Below are positions 13,747 through 21,903 of a stretch of 25,905 bases of DNA, piece by piece. Under the pieces are notes generated by a model that did no database searches, was not told where the DNA came from, and saw only the letters and a program-made list of their open reading frames with translations. The position numbers were made by a program, and so were the translations under genes. The DNA lies in NCBI GenBank assembly GCA_964531735.1, contig CAZHGD010000105.1:1-25905 (forward strand). Reading direction: 5' to 3'. Every line of letters starts with the position of its first letter. Positions within the stretch are counted from its first letter, which is position 1. This DNA comes from CAZHGD01 sp964531735 (GTDB taxonomy: Bacteria; Armatimonadota; UBA10988).

Positions 13747-15110
13747 TTGGGGCCTCCCCCGGCCGGGCGGGCCTGGCCGCCGGCCGGCGCGTTCGGCGGT
13801 GACTGGCCCGCCGCGTGCCGAATGCGCTCTTGCGCCTTGCCGCGGCAGACTCCTGCCACATTGGCCAAGTACGCGTCCTCGTCGTAGTGCGGGCTGTTCT
13901 CCGTCGAGTGGCATTGGCGGCAGTAACTCGGCGCCAACCGGATGGGCAGGTGCCGCTTGTCCTCCAGGTGCAGGTTCAAATCGCGGTGGCAGCTCGCGCA
14001 GACGATGCCGCGATCACCGGCAGTCTGGGGCCGGATGCCCTCGCGGCGGAACATCTCGCTATGGCATGGCAGGCAGGCGGCCACATCGCGGCCGGCCTTC
14101 TCGAGCGTCTCGACCGCGCGCGCGTGCGGGTGCTGGCGCCAGGCGGCCACCGTACTGGCATGGCACGGTTCGCACGCCGTCACCGGCGGGATCTTGCTGA
14201 CCAGTGGCAGCCCCCCGGCGCGTTCGGTGGCCTTGGTGGCGCTGTAGTAGTCGTTGACCCACGCCTGCACCACTTCGTCGCGCGGGCCTTCGAGCACCAT
14301 CTGCTGGTCCGACTCAATGGTCATCCGGCGCCCGCTCCGGCGAATCGTGATCAGCGACAGCGAACGGCCCTTCCAGGCCACCGGCACCCAGAGCGTGCCC
14401 ATCCGTTCCCAGACGGGCTGCGAGAAATCGCTGTTGGTGGCCAGCACCACGATGGCCGGCCGGCTGTCCTCCGGGATCTGCTGCATCAGCCGTTCGGTGG
14501 TCAGACGGCCCAGGTGCGAAATGAGGACCGTGACCAACGCCTTACCGGCACTGCGGATCCGCAGGCATTCGGCCTTGGCGCGCTCGAAGGTGTCATCCAG
14601 CCCGGTTGGGCCCGAGGCCACCGACAGCACCGCCGCCTGCGGGCCATTGGCCGGCCCGACCAGCAGACTGGCCGGTGGCGCCGGGGTGTCGGCCGGCGGC
14701 TCCTTCCAGAGCGGCGTGGTGCTGGTGAACTGTAGCGACGCCTGCTGGGCCGCGGCGCGGATCTGCGGATAGAAGCCGTAATCCTCGCTGGCCAGCCCGC
14801 AGGCCGCCGCGCCCATCACGGCCAGCGAGCGGGTGATCAGCGGCAGCAGCTCCGGCTTGTCCGTCAGACCGCCGGTATCGAGGTAGACCAGATCGGGCAG
14901 GTCCTTGCGCCACGCCCGCAACATGCTGACCCGGCGGCCCAGGCCGCCGGCTTGCTGCCCGCCGCAGCCGCACGGTTCCAGATAGCCGTAGGTCAACCCG
15001 CCCACGGCCAACGCCAGCGTCGGCGGGGGTGGCGTGTCGCCCACCGCGAACCCGGCCCCGACCAACAGCACCAGGACTGCCAGCCGCCGCCCGTATCTCG
15101 TCACCGTCAT
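13743..15110 (-). CDS. Tetrahaem cytochrome c with 5'-nucleotidase-like N-terminal domain
   Basis: A 455-residue exported protein. A signal sequence covers residues 1-25. The N-terminal domain contains YLEPCGCGG (43-51) followed by GGLGRR, a motif I know from UshA-like metallophosphatase proteins fused to cytochromes. The usual G-N-H-E motif of active metallophosphatases is missing, so this half may be non-enzymatic. The C-terminal third carries four CXXCH haem sites: CEPCH (313-317), CLPCH (346-350), CASCH (371-375) and CRQCH (397-401). The segment ACEPCHASTVAAW with HPHARAVETL matches the cytochrome c-554 family pattern. A Pro/Ala/Gly-rich tail follows. I chose the ATG at 15110 because the signal peptide begins there and it overlaps the upstream TGA as ATGA. 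Its likely role is electron transfer or haem-based sensing in the periplasm. The partner is unknown. Confidence 0.88.
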   Translation of the reverse strand: MTVTRYGRRLAVLVLLVGAGFAVGDTPPPPTLALAVGGLTYGYLEPCGCGGQQAGGLGRRVSMLRAWRKDLPDLVYLDTGGLTDKPELLPLITRSLAVMGAAACGLASEDYGFYPQIRAAAQQASLQFTSTTPLWKEPPADTPAPPASLLVGPANGPQAAVLSVASGPTGLDDTFERAKAECLRIRSAGKALVTVLISHLGRLTTERLMQQIPEDSRPAIVVLATNSDFSQPVWERMGTLWVPVAWKGRSLSLITIRRSGRRMTIESDQQMVLEGPRDEVVQAWVNDYYSATKATERAGGLPLVSKIPPVTACEPCHASTVAAWRQHPHARAVETLEKAGRDVAACLPCHSEMFRREGIRPQTAGDRGIVCASCHRDLNLHLEDKRHLPIRLAPSYCRQCHSTENSPHYDEDAYLANVAGVCRGKAQERIRHAAGQSPPNAPAGGQARPAGGGPK

Positions 15111-18076
15111 CGTTCCGTCACCTCGCGCACCTCGCCTCCAGGCGGCCCATACAGCCGCAACTCGCGCAGCACCGGGGCGGCCGCCTCGTTCAGAGTCAGC
15201 GCCAGCCGCACCCCGTCCACCAGCGGCCAACTCGGCCGGGCACCGGGCGCCGGCCCGCGGAAGCGCGCCAACGGCCAGCGCACGGTGGCCCGCTCACCCG
15301 CCGGCAGCGGGGCGCTGGCCACGAAGCGGCGTTCCGCCACTTGCCCCGAGCGTTCGACCAACTCCATTCGCACCTGCGGCGCCGCTCCCTGCGGGTCGAG
15401 ACGGAGTTCGATGCCTTCCGCTTGCGAGCCCAGGCGGCTCAGCGCCGCGATCCGGTTCGTCTCCAGCACCACCTCGACCGGTGCCGTCGAACCGCTGGCT
15501 GGCCGCACCAACCGCAGCTCGCCGAGGGTCTCGTCGCGCTGCAGACGCAGCCCGGTGCGCCGCCAGACGTCACTGGTCGGGCGCCAGGCGCCCTGCGTGG
15601 CGCCGAGCGAGACCTGCGGCCACGGCACCGGGCGCAACGTCAGGCCCAGGCTGCGCGGGCTGAACTGCCGCGGGCGCGAGGCCGCGGGCCAGTCCGACGG
15701 CTCGGCTCCCACCAGCACCGCGACCTGTGCGGCCGGCGCCGCCACCGCCACGCGCGTGGCCCAGCCGTCCTCGGCCGGCCGCGCCGCCACGGCGATCCAG
15801 TCACGACCGGGCCAGCCGCCGGTACCCACCGACACCCAGAAGACCGGAGGCACACCGGTTCGCGTCGCCGACGGCAGGCGCAGCCGCAGGTCGCCGTCGT
15901 CCACGCTCGCCACCACCCCGGGCTCGGCAGGCAGTCGGCGCGGCTGGCGGGCCGCCTGCTCCAGCCAGCGCAGCACCTTGCCCAGTTGGCCTTCGGGGGT
16001 CTGGCCAGCGGGGCTGGCCGGCAGCAGACTCGCCACCGCGCTGTTCGGCACCAGGCCGATCGCCTTCGGTCCGGCCGCGGCTTCGTAGAGCGACACCATC
16101 GCGGGCAGGCCGAAGTCGCTGTCGTTGGTGCCGCCAGCCACCAGCACCGGGCAGTGCACCGCGGCGGCGTAGCGTTCCGGGGCATAGTGCTGCGCCCAGA
16201 CGGCGCGGCTACGCTCGGTCCGCCGGGCCCGCTCGCCGCCGGCGGCGCTCCACTCCTCGGTCACCGTGCCGAGGTCGACGGTGACCGCCGCCGCCACATG
16301 GGGCTCGAGCGCCGCGACCGCCAGCGCGATCAGCCCACCCCAGCGTTCGCCGATCAGGACCACCGGTGCGCCGCCGTGCGCCGTGCGCAGCCACTGCAGC
16401 GCCGCCAGCGCTTGCAGGCCCGCGTCGTAGAGCGGCGACGCCGGCGGGCCGGGAGTCACGTCGAACGGCGACGGCCGCGTGGGGGTGGCTGGCCGCCAGG
16501 GCAGCACCAGACCGGCCCAGCCGGCGTCGGCTAGACCGGCCGCGATGGCCTGGGTGCCCGGCTGCGGTCCGTCCACCAGACACAACACCACCGGACGGCC
16601 AACGGTGCCTGACGGTGTGGCGCGGTGGCCCGGGCCACCGATGGTCCGCCGGTCGGGCAGCGTGACCGTCAACTGGACCGGCTGGGCGCCCGGCCGCGTC
16701 GGCTCGGCTGCCGGCTCACAGGTGACCGGCAGCGCGCGCGCCATGGCCGGGTCCCAGGGCGAGGTGAACGGCCGCCGCGGTGCCGTGGCGACGCCGCCAT
16801 TGGTGGCGCCGGCGGCGCGCGGTGCGGCGTGCCGGCTGCCCGCGGCGTGGAGCCCCAACACCAGCACCAGCACCGACACCACCCACGCCATCTGCCGGCG
16901 GTCCTCGCGCGGCAGCGCGAAGCGGCCGCGGTTGCCCAGCAGGAACAGCGCGCTCATGAACGGCAGCGCCGGCAGACCGGTGTCGATGGCACCAATGAGC
17001 GAGAGCACCTGCGCCATGGTGATGCCGACGGTGAAGGCGCCCATCAGCAGCCAGAAGTTGCGTCCGACGCCGAGTTCGAACCGGCGCGCGGCCGCCAGGA
17101 ACCAGGCCAGGAACAGCACGTCGCCCATGCCGATCTGGCCATGGACCAGGTTGGAGCCCAACACCGGCCAGGGCAACAGCCCGAGCGCGGCCACCGCCTG
17201 CAGCTCAGGGCGCTCGCCGCTCACCGCGGCATGGCTGAACCCGAAGAACACCGACCAGATGTCGGCGATGGCCACCACCACCGCGGCCAGCACCAGATAG
17301 CTGGTGCGCCTGAGCCAGAGCGACAGCAGCCAGCCCGCGGCCGTGGTCCAGAGCAGCAGCCCGAGGCCCAAGGCAAGCCACTGCGGCTCGTCGCGCAAGC
17401 CGACGCGGGCGGCCAGGCTCAGCAGCACACCCGAAGCCAGCGCCGCCGCCGCGGCCTGCCAGGGCGGACACAGGTCGACGGTGACCAGGACGACACAGCC
17501 ACTCAGCAGGGCGGCCAGTAGCGCTGAGAGACCCGGAGCCAGGTCGGCCGACAGCGGCTGCGCCTCGGGACTGAGCAAGCGGAACATCAGGAAAGCGAGG
17601 CACCAGAGCAGCAAGGCCACGGTGATCGACCGTGGCGCCGAGCCGCGGCGCGGCCCTCGACCCGTCCCGTAGAGCACGATGCCGGCCCCGAAGACGCCGG
17701 TCACGGACACGGCCACCAGCAGCCAGATGGCGCTGAACAGGGTGGTCTGCCGGGCGGTGGCCAGACGAACCTGGAGGTTCAGACTGCCTTGCGCCGGGAG
17801 TGACAAGAAGCGGCGAGCCCCGGCCCCGGCCCCGTCGCTGGCGGCCAGTTCCCAGTCGCCCGCGGGCACGTCGTCGCAGCGGAAGCGGCCCGACACATCG
17901 CAGGCCGCGCTCACCCGAGCGCCGCCGCCGAGCGGTGCCAACTCGATGCGGACGGCATCGAGGCCGACCTCGCCGGCGACCTGCCCACCGACGCGTTGCA
18001 CGGTGCCGGTGAGAGTGGCGCCCCGGCCGGGTCCGGCCAGGGCCAGCAGGCCCAGGAGCACGCAGAGCCGCCGCAT
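15107..18076 (-). CDS. Multidomain membrane protein: presenilin/SPP-like (A22) GxGD region fused to a degenerate alpha/beta hydrolase
   Basis: A 989-residue protein. Residues 1-20 are a signal peptide. Residues 21-105 are a carboxypeptidase-regulatory-like beta domain (VSGRFRCDDVPAGDWEL). Residues 112-412 hold about ten hydrophobic helices. Helix 6 carries Asp272 (AIADIWSVFF), helix 7 carries GMGD (316-319) followed by FLAAARRFE, and helix 9 starts with LPALP (368-372). Order and spacing (47 residues Asp to Asp, then 50 to the PAL motif) match presenilin/signal peptide peptidase, in which these Asp residues are catalytic. The Tyr before the first Asp is Ala here. Residues 465-705 form an alpha/beta-hydrolase fold, but the nucleophile elbow reads GERWGG, with Arg578 where Ser is expected. 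Residues 720-980 look like beta sandwiches. The hydrolase part should be periplasmic. The gene overlaps both neighbours. The A22 assignment is my inference from motifs. Confidence 0.7.
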   Translation of the reverse strand: MRRLCVLLGLLALAGPGRGATLTGTVQRVGGQVAGEVGLDAVRIELAPLGGGARVSAACDVSGRFRCDDVPAGDWELAASDGAGAGARRFLSLPAQGSLNLQVRLATARQTTLFSAIWLLVAVSVTGVFGAGIVLYGTGRGPRRGSAPRSITVALLLWCLAFLMFRLLSPEAQPLSADLAPGLSALLAALLSGCVVLVTVDLCPPWQAAAAALASGVLLSLAARVGLRDEPQWLALGLGLLLWTTAAGWLLSLWLRRTSYLVLAAVVVAIADIWSVFFGFSHAAVSGERPELQAVAALGLLPWPVLGSNLVHGQIGMGDVLFLAWFLAAARRFELGVGRNFWLLMGAFTVGITMAQVLSLIGAIDTGLPALPFMSALFLLGNRGRFALPREDRRQMAWVVSVLVLVLGLHAAGSRHAAPRAAGATNGGVATAPRRPFTSPWDPAMARALPVTCEPAAEPTRPGAQPVQLTVTLPDRRTIGGPGHRATPSGTVGRPVVLCLVDGPQPGTQAIAAGLADAGWAGLVLPWRPATPTRPSPFDVTPGPPASPLYDAGLQALAALQWLRTAHGGAPVVLIGERWGGLIALAVAALEPHVAAAVTVDLGTVTEEWSAAGGERARRTERSRAVWAQHYAPERYAAAVHCPVLVAGGTNDSDFGLPAMVSLYEAAAGPKAIGLVPNSAVASLLPASPAGQTPEGQLGKVLRWLEQAARQPRRLPAEPGVVASVDDGDLRLRLPSATRTGVPPVFWVSVGTGGWPGRDWIAVAARPAEDGWATRVAVAAPAAQVAVLVGAEPSDWPAASRPRQFSPRSLGLTLRPVPWPQVSLGATQGAWRPTSDVWRRTGLRLQRDETLGELRLVRPASGSTAPVEVVLETNRIAALSRLGSQAEGIELRLDPQGAAPQVRMELVERSGQVAERRFVASAPLPAGERATVRWPLARFRGPAPGARPSWPLVDGVRLALTLNEAAAPVLRELRLYGPPGGEVREVTER

Positions 18077-21000
18077 CAGCCGCTCTCCGCCAGACGCCTC
18101 GCACCAGCGGCCAGGTGTCGCCGGTGTGCCGCCACCGCGTAGTCCGCACCGGCGCCGGCAGCGGTCGCGGTCAGCAGAGCCTCGGCTGCGGTCAGGGCGT
18201 CACGCGCCGCGCCGGGCGCCGCCAGCTCGGTGTGCAGGCCGAGTGCCGCGAGCTGCTCTTCGGGTGCGCCCATCTCGGCGGCCAGGGCCAGCGCCCGTGC
18301 GGCCGCCGCCACCGCGGCGCCCCGATCGGTTGGCGCCGCGAGTTGGGCCTGCATGCCCAGCACGCGGCAGAGCACGAGTTTGAGCCCGGAGCGTTCGGCC
18401 AGCACCTGAGCCTGGTCGGCATGCTCGCGGGCCAACTCGGGGCGCCCGAGGGCCACCTCCGCCCGGGCCAACTCGGTCAGTGCCCGCGCCTGATCCACGA
18501 CGTTGTGGCTACGCTCGGCGCCGACCAGCACTTCCTGCAGCTCGATCGCCGCCAGGTCAGCCTGACGGCGGGCCAGGTGCAGCGTCGCATCGGCGATGCC
18601 CACTTCGGCCGTGCCGGCCAACTCGCCGACCTGGGCCAGCAGGGCCCGGGCCTGGTCGAGGAGCTGCGCGGCACCGTCGAGATCATCGTTGAGCATGGCC
18701 AGTTCGGCCAGCGCCGCCAGCGAGCCGGCCTCCCACCGGGCCGCGCCGGTCTCGCGAGCCAGCTCCACCGACTCGTCGAGCTGCGCACGCGCTTCGGTCA
18801 GTCGGCCGCACAGCACCAGCGTCTGACCCAGCCGGTGACGCACCTCGGCCTCAACGGCCTGCTCGCCGGTCTCCTGGCTGATCTCCAAGGCGCGCTCGTA
18901 GGCGGCCAGCGCCGCGGTGAGATGGCCGAGCTGCCGGTTGGCCGAGCCGAGGTTGCCGGCGGTGTAGCTCTCCAGGCGCAGCCGCATCGGGTCTTCGGGC
19001 GCCAGCTTGCCGAGCAGCTCGCCACACACTTTGCAGCTTTCCAGCATGTCGGCGTAACGGCCCATCTGGTCGTAGGCCGCGGCCAGGTTGTTGTGCGCCA
19101 CCCACAGCCCGAACGGCTCGAACGGCAGTCGCTCGGTCTGCACTTCCATGGCCATTTGGAAGTGCTCCAGGGCCTCCTCGTAGTGGCCCTGCAGATAGTG
19201 CAGGTTGCCGATGCCCACCTCGGTGTCGCGCACCCCGTCCCACTTGTTGATGGTCTGGTACTCGGCCCGGACCTGCAACCAGGCGTCCTGCGCCTCGTCG
19301 AACATGCCCCAGGTCGTGTACAGGTTGGCCAGCATGTACGAGGCATCGATGACGCCGTCACGGTCACCGGTGGTGCGCGCCAGCTCCAGGCGCTGGCGGC
19401 CGTAGTCGAGCGCCTCGCGGTCGCCGATCAGCGACTGCACCAGACAGATGCCCTTGAGCAGCACCAGCCGCTGCTGCGGCAGGTCGCTCGGGCCGCCGTC
19501 GCGCGCCAGCTCCTCGGCCTTCTCCAGGGCGCGCTTGTAGAACATGATCGACTGCTTGTTCGAGTAGCTGCGCTGGGCGCGGTCGGCGCTCTGGGGCAGG
19601 TAGAGCAGCGCCTTGGTCGTCTCGGCCGAGTGGTAGTAGTGGTACGAAAGGTCGTCGAGGTAAGCGCGCAGGCTGTTGGCGTAGTGGTGCTCGATGTAGG
19701 CACCGACGCGGCCGTGGAGCCGGCGGCGCTCGGAGCGGAGCAAGTTGTTGTAGGCCACGTCGCGCGCCAAGGCGTGTTCGAACGCGTAAGCAGCGTCGTC
19801 CTCGCTGAGGTTCTCCAAGCGGATCAGCTCGCGGCTCTGCAGCATCTCCAGGCGATGGTCGAGGTCGGAGCCACCGAGACACCAGGCCAGCGCGCTCTTG
19901 CGGAAGAAGCGCCCGATCATGGCCACGCTGGCGGCCTGCAAGAGTGCCCGCGCGTCCTCGGGCAGCCGGTCGATGCGCGCCAGCAGGATCTCTTCGACGC
20001 TGTCGGGCACCAACTGCGCCAGTTCGTCCTCGGTCACCAGCAGGCGGCCGCGCCGGAGGTCGATCGTCGGCCGGCGGGTCTGCTCGGCGCGGTCGAGCAG
20101 CGCGGTCAGGGTTTGCTCGATGAAGAACGGGTTGCCTTGCGACTTGTGGTGGACGGCGGCGGCGAACGCCGGGTCGATGGCGATTTCCTCGCTGGTGCGG
20201 CCGCGCTGGTGGAGCAGCGACGAGAGCACGTGCCCGGTCTCTTCGGCGTTGAGCCGCCGCGGCCGGAGCTCCTGGAACTGCGGCAGCCCCTCCCACTCGT
20301 GCGTGAAGTCGGGCCGGTAGGCCGGCAGCAGCAGCAGGTGGCCCTCGGCGGCCCGGCGCACCAGCGCGTCGAGAATGTCCAGCGAGTCGGCGTCGCACCA
20401 CTGCAGGTCATCGATGAACAGCACCACCGGCTGCTTGGCGGCGGCTTGCAGCACCGCCTCGACCACGCCCTCGCGCAGCCGCTCGCGCAAGTCCTGCGGC
20501 TGCAGCTCATCGAAGTCGCGGTCGCCCCAGTCGAGACCGAGGATGAACGCCAGCGGCGGCCCCTGGCGATCGACGGACAGGCCGACCTCGTTGAGCAGCG
20601 CGCGGATCTTCTCGAGACGGCTGTTGGCGCTGTCCGCATCGACGATGTGCGCCAACTGCGACAGCGTCTCGCGCAAAGGCAGGTGCGACAGGTTCTGCCC
20701 GTAGCTGAGGCACCGGCCTTCCAGGAAACGCGCTTCGTCGGCGGCGACCTGGTGCTGCAGCTCGAAGATGAGGCGCGACTTGCCGATGCCGGCCTCGCCA
20801 CACACGGCCAGCACCCGACCATCGCCCTCGCGGATCTGCTGGTAGACCTGGTGGGCCGTCTCAAGCAGGCCGGCCCGGCCGACGATGCGGCTCATGCCCT
20901 GTTCCTGGCTGGTCGCCAGGCGGCCGGCATACCGCTTCTCGGCCAGGACGGTCCAGTTGCGGACCGGCTGCGACTTGCCCTTGACCTTGATCGGTTCGTT

Positions 21001-21741
21001 CTCTTGCAGTTCGAAGCTATGCGCCACGCGGCGATGCGTATTCGCCGAAATGAGGCTGGCCCCCCAGGGGCAGGCGGTCATCAGGCGCGCGGCCAGGTTG
21101 ACCGTGTCGCCCATGGCCGTGTACTCCATGCGATCGCCGCCACCCACGCCACCCACCCGCACCTGGCCGGTATTGAGGCCAATCCGGAGCGTCAGCGGAC
21201 TTTCGGCCGGAATGGTGCCGTCCTCATGGAGTTGCTGCAGCGTCTGGTGCATCCGCACCGCGGCGCGCAGGGCGCGCTCGGGGGCATCCTCATGGGCAAT
21301 CGGCGCACCGAACAGGGCCATCACATCGCCGTCGAGCACCTTGTCGATGTAGCCGTCGAACTCATCGCAGATGTGGCTCTTGGCCATGCGCTCGACGACT
21401 TCGTTGAGGATGGCCGTCTGACGCTCGCGGCCGAGCGCGTTGGTCAGCTCGGTCAGGCCGCCGATGTCGGCCATCATGACGGTGATGGTGCGCAGCTCGT
21501 CGCGCTTGCCCTCGGCCTGATCGCGCTCCGGCTCCACGGGCGCCGGCGCGGCCGCGGCCACCGGCCGTGGCGCCGCGGGCGCTTGGGCGAGCTGCATGCC
21601 ACAGCCGCCGCAGTAGTAGTCACCCACCCGGTTGCTGAAACCGCAGGCCGCGCAGGAGAGCTCCAGGCCACCGCCACACGAGTTGCAGAACCGCCGCCGG
21701 GCCTCGTTCTCGGAACTGCACTGTGGACAGCTAAGGATCAT
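18076..21741 (-). CDS. Adenylate cyclase with zinc ribbons, AAA/STAND-type ATPase and TPR domain
   Basis: A 1221-residue cytoplasmic protein. Residues 1-50 hold two zinc ribbons with four CxxC pairs (CPQC, CNSC, CAAC, CGGC). A class III cyclase domain spans about 83-265. Its metal-binding residues are Asp92 (MMADIGG) and Asp139 (DGDVMALFG), Lys134 in YIDKVLDGD is the adenine-selecting type, and GDTVNLAARL (211-220) supplies the transition-state Asn and Arg. The ATPase follows, with Walker A GEAGIGKS (315-322) and Walker B VVLFIDDLQW (439-448). From about 700 to the end there are TPR-like helices. The order cyclase-ATPase-TPR is that of soluble adenylyl cyclase and many bacterial relatives. 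I chose ATG 21741 because the zinc ribbon begins there and a G-rich site precedes it; the frame is open upstream to 21825, which overlaps the promoter. The stop overlaps the next start (TGATG). All cyclase residues are intact, so cAMP synthesis is likely. Confidence 0.92.
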   Translation of the reverse strand: MILSCPQCSSENEARRRFCNSCGGGLELSCAACGFSNRVGDYYCGGCGMQLAQAPAAPRPVAAAAPAPVEPERDQAEGKRDELRTITVMMADIGGLTELTNALGRERQTAILNEVVERMAKSHICDEFDGYIDKVLDGDVMALFGAPIAHEDAPERALRAAVRMHQTLQQLHEDGTIPAESPLTLRIGLNTGQVRVGGVGGGDRMEYTAMGDTVNLAARLMTACPWGASLISANTHRRVAHSFELQENEPIKVKGKSQPVRNWTVLAEKRYAGRLATSQEQGMSRIVGRAGLLETAHQVYQQIREGDGRVLAVCGEAGIGKSRLIFELQHQVAADEARFLEGRCLSYGQNLSHLPLRETLSQLAHIVDADSANSRLEKIRALLNEVGLSVDRQGPPLAFILGLDWGDRDFDELQPQDLRERLREGVVEAVLQAAAKQPVVLFIDDLQWCDADSLDILDALVRRAAEGHLLLLPAYRPDFTHEWEGLPQFQELRPRRLNAEETGHVLSSLLHQRGRTSEEIAIDPAFAAAVHHKSQGNPFFIEQTLTALLDRAEQTRRPTIDLRRGRLLVTEDELAQLVPDSVEEILLARIDRLPEDARALLQAASVAMIGRFFRKSALAWCLGGSDLDHRLEMLQSRELIRLENLSEDDAAYAFEHALARDVAYNNLLRSERRRLHGRVGAYIEHHYANSLRAYLDDLSYHYYHSAETTKALLYLPQSADRAQRSYSNKQSIMFYKRALEKAEELARDGGPSDLPQQRLVLLKGICLVQSLIGDREALDYGRQRLELARTTGDRDGVIDASYMLANLYTTWGMFDEAQDAWLQVRAEYQTINKWDGVRDTEVGIGNLHYLQGHYEEALEHFQMAMEVQTERLPFEPFGLWVAHNNLAAAYDQMGRYADMLESCKVCGELLGKLAPEDPMRLRLESYTAGNLGSANRQLGHLTAALAAYERALEISQETGEQAVEAEVRHRLGQTLVLCGRLTEARAQLDESVELARETGAARWEAGSLAALAELAMLNDDLDGAAQLLDQARALLAQVGELAGTAEVGIADATLHLARRQADLAAIELQEVLVGAERSHNVVDQARALTELARAEVALGRPELAREHADQAQVLAERSGLKLVLCRVLGMQAQLAAPTDRGAAVAAAARALALAAEMGAPEEQLAALGLHTELAAPGAARDALTAAEALLTATAAGAGADYAVAAHRRHLAAGARRLAESG

Positions 21742-21795
21742 GAACAGCCCCTGCCGCCAGGGCCAACCAGCCCGCTGCGCCGGGCGAACGCCGGC

Positions 21796-21825
21796 AGTAT
21801 AACCGAGGCGCAGAAGGCGCGTCAA
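21796..21825 (-). promoter_or_regulatory. Sigma70-type promoter of the cyclase operon
   Basis: On the minus strand TTGACG (21825-21820) and TATACT (21801-21796) are separated by 18 bp. Both hexamers and the spacing are identical to the tRNA-Gln promoter at 2037-2066. Transcription would begin near 21789, giving a leader of about 48 bases before the start codon at 21741. Confidence 0.8.
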
Positions 21826-21871
21826 ACTCGCGACCGCCGACCCGGACGGCCCCGGCTTGGCCCCCTTCGGC

Positions 21872-21877
21872 TATAAT
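21872..21877 (+). promoter_or_regulatory. Consensus -10 box for the ThuA-domain gene
   Basis: A perfect TATAAT stands 27 bases before the start codon. No recognisable -35 hexamer occurs at the proper distance (the region reads GC-rich around 21848-21854), so the promoter may need an activator or may be a different class. It diverges from the cyclase promoter, with the two core regions about 46 bp apart. Confidence 0.55.
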
Positions 21878-21903
21878 CCGCCCTGGCACCATGGGAGATG
21901 ATC

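Noticed and set aside
15107..18076. Type IV prepilin peptidase (A24) as the explanation for the GxGD motif
   Set aside because: A24 enzymes have six to eight helices, a first Asp in a D-x-x-x-x-x-x-(I/L)-P-N context, and no PAL motif. Here LPALP follows two helices after GMGD, as in A22.
18115..21876. A plus-strand open frame of 1253 codons opposite the cyclase gene
   Set aside because: The minus strand encodes an unmistakable cyclase/ATPase with all its motifs. The plus frame shows only shadow composition.
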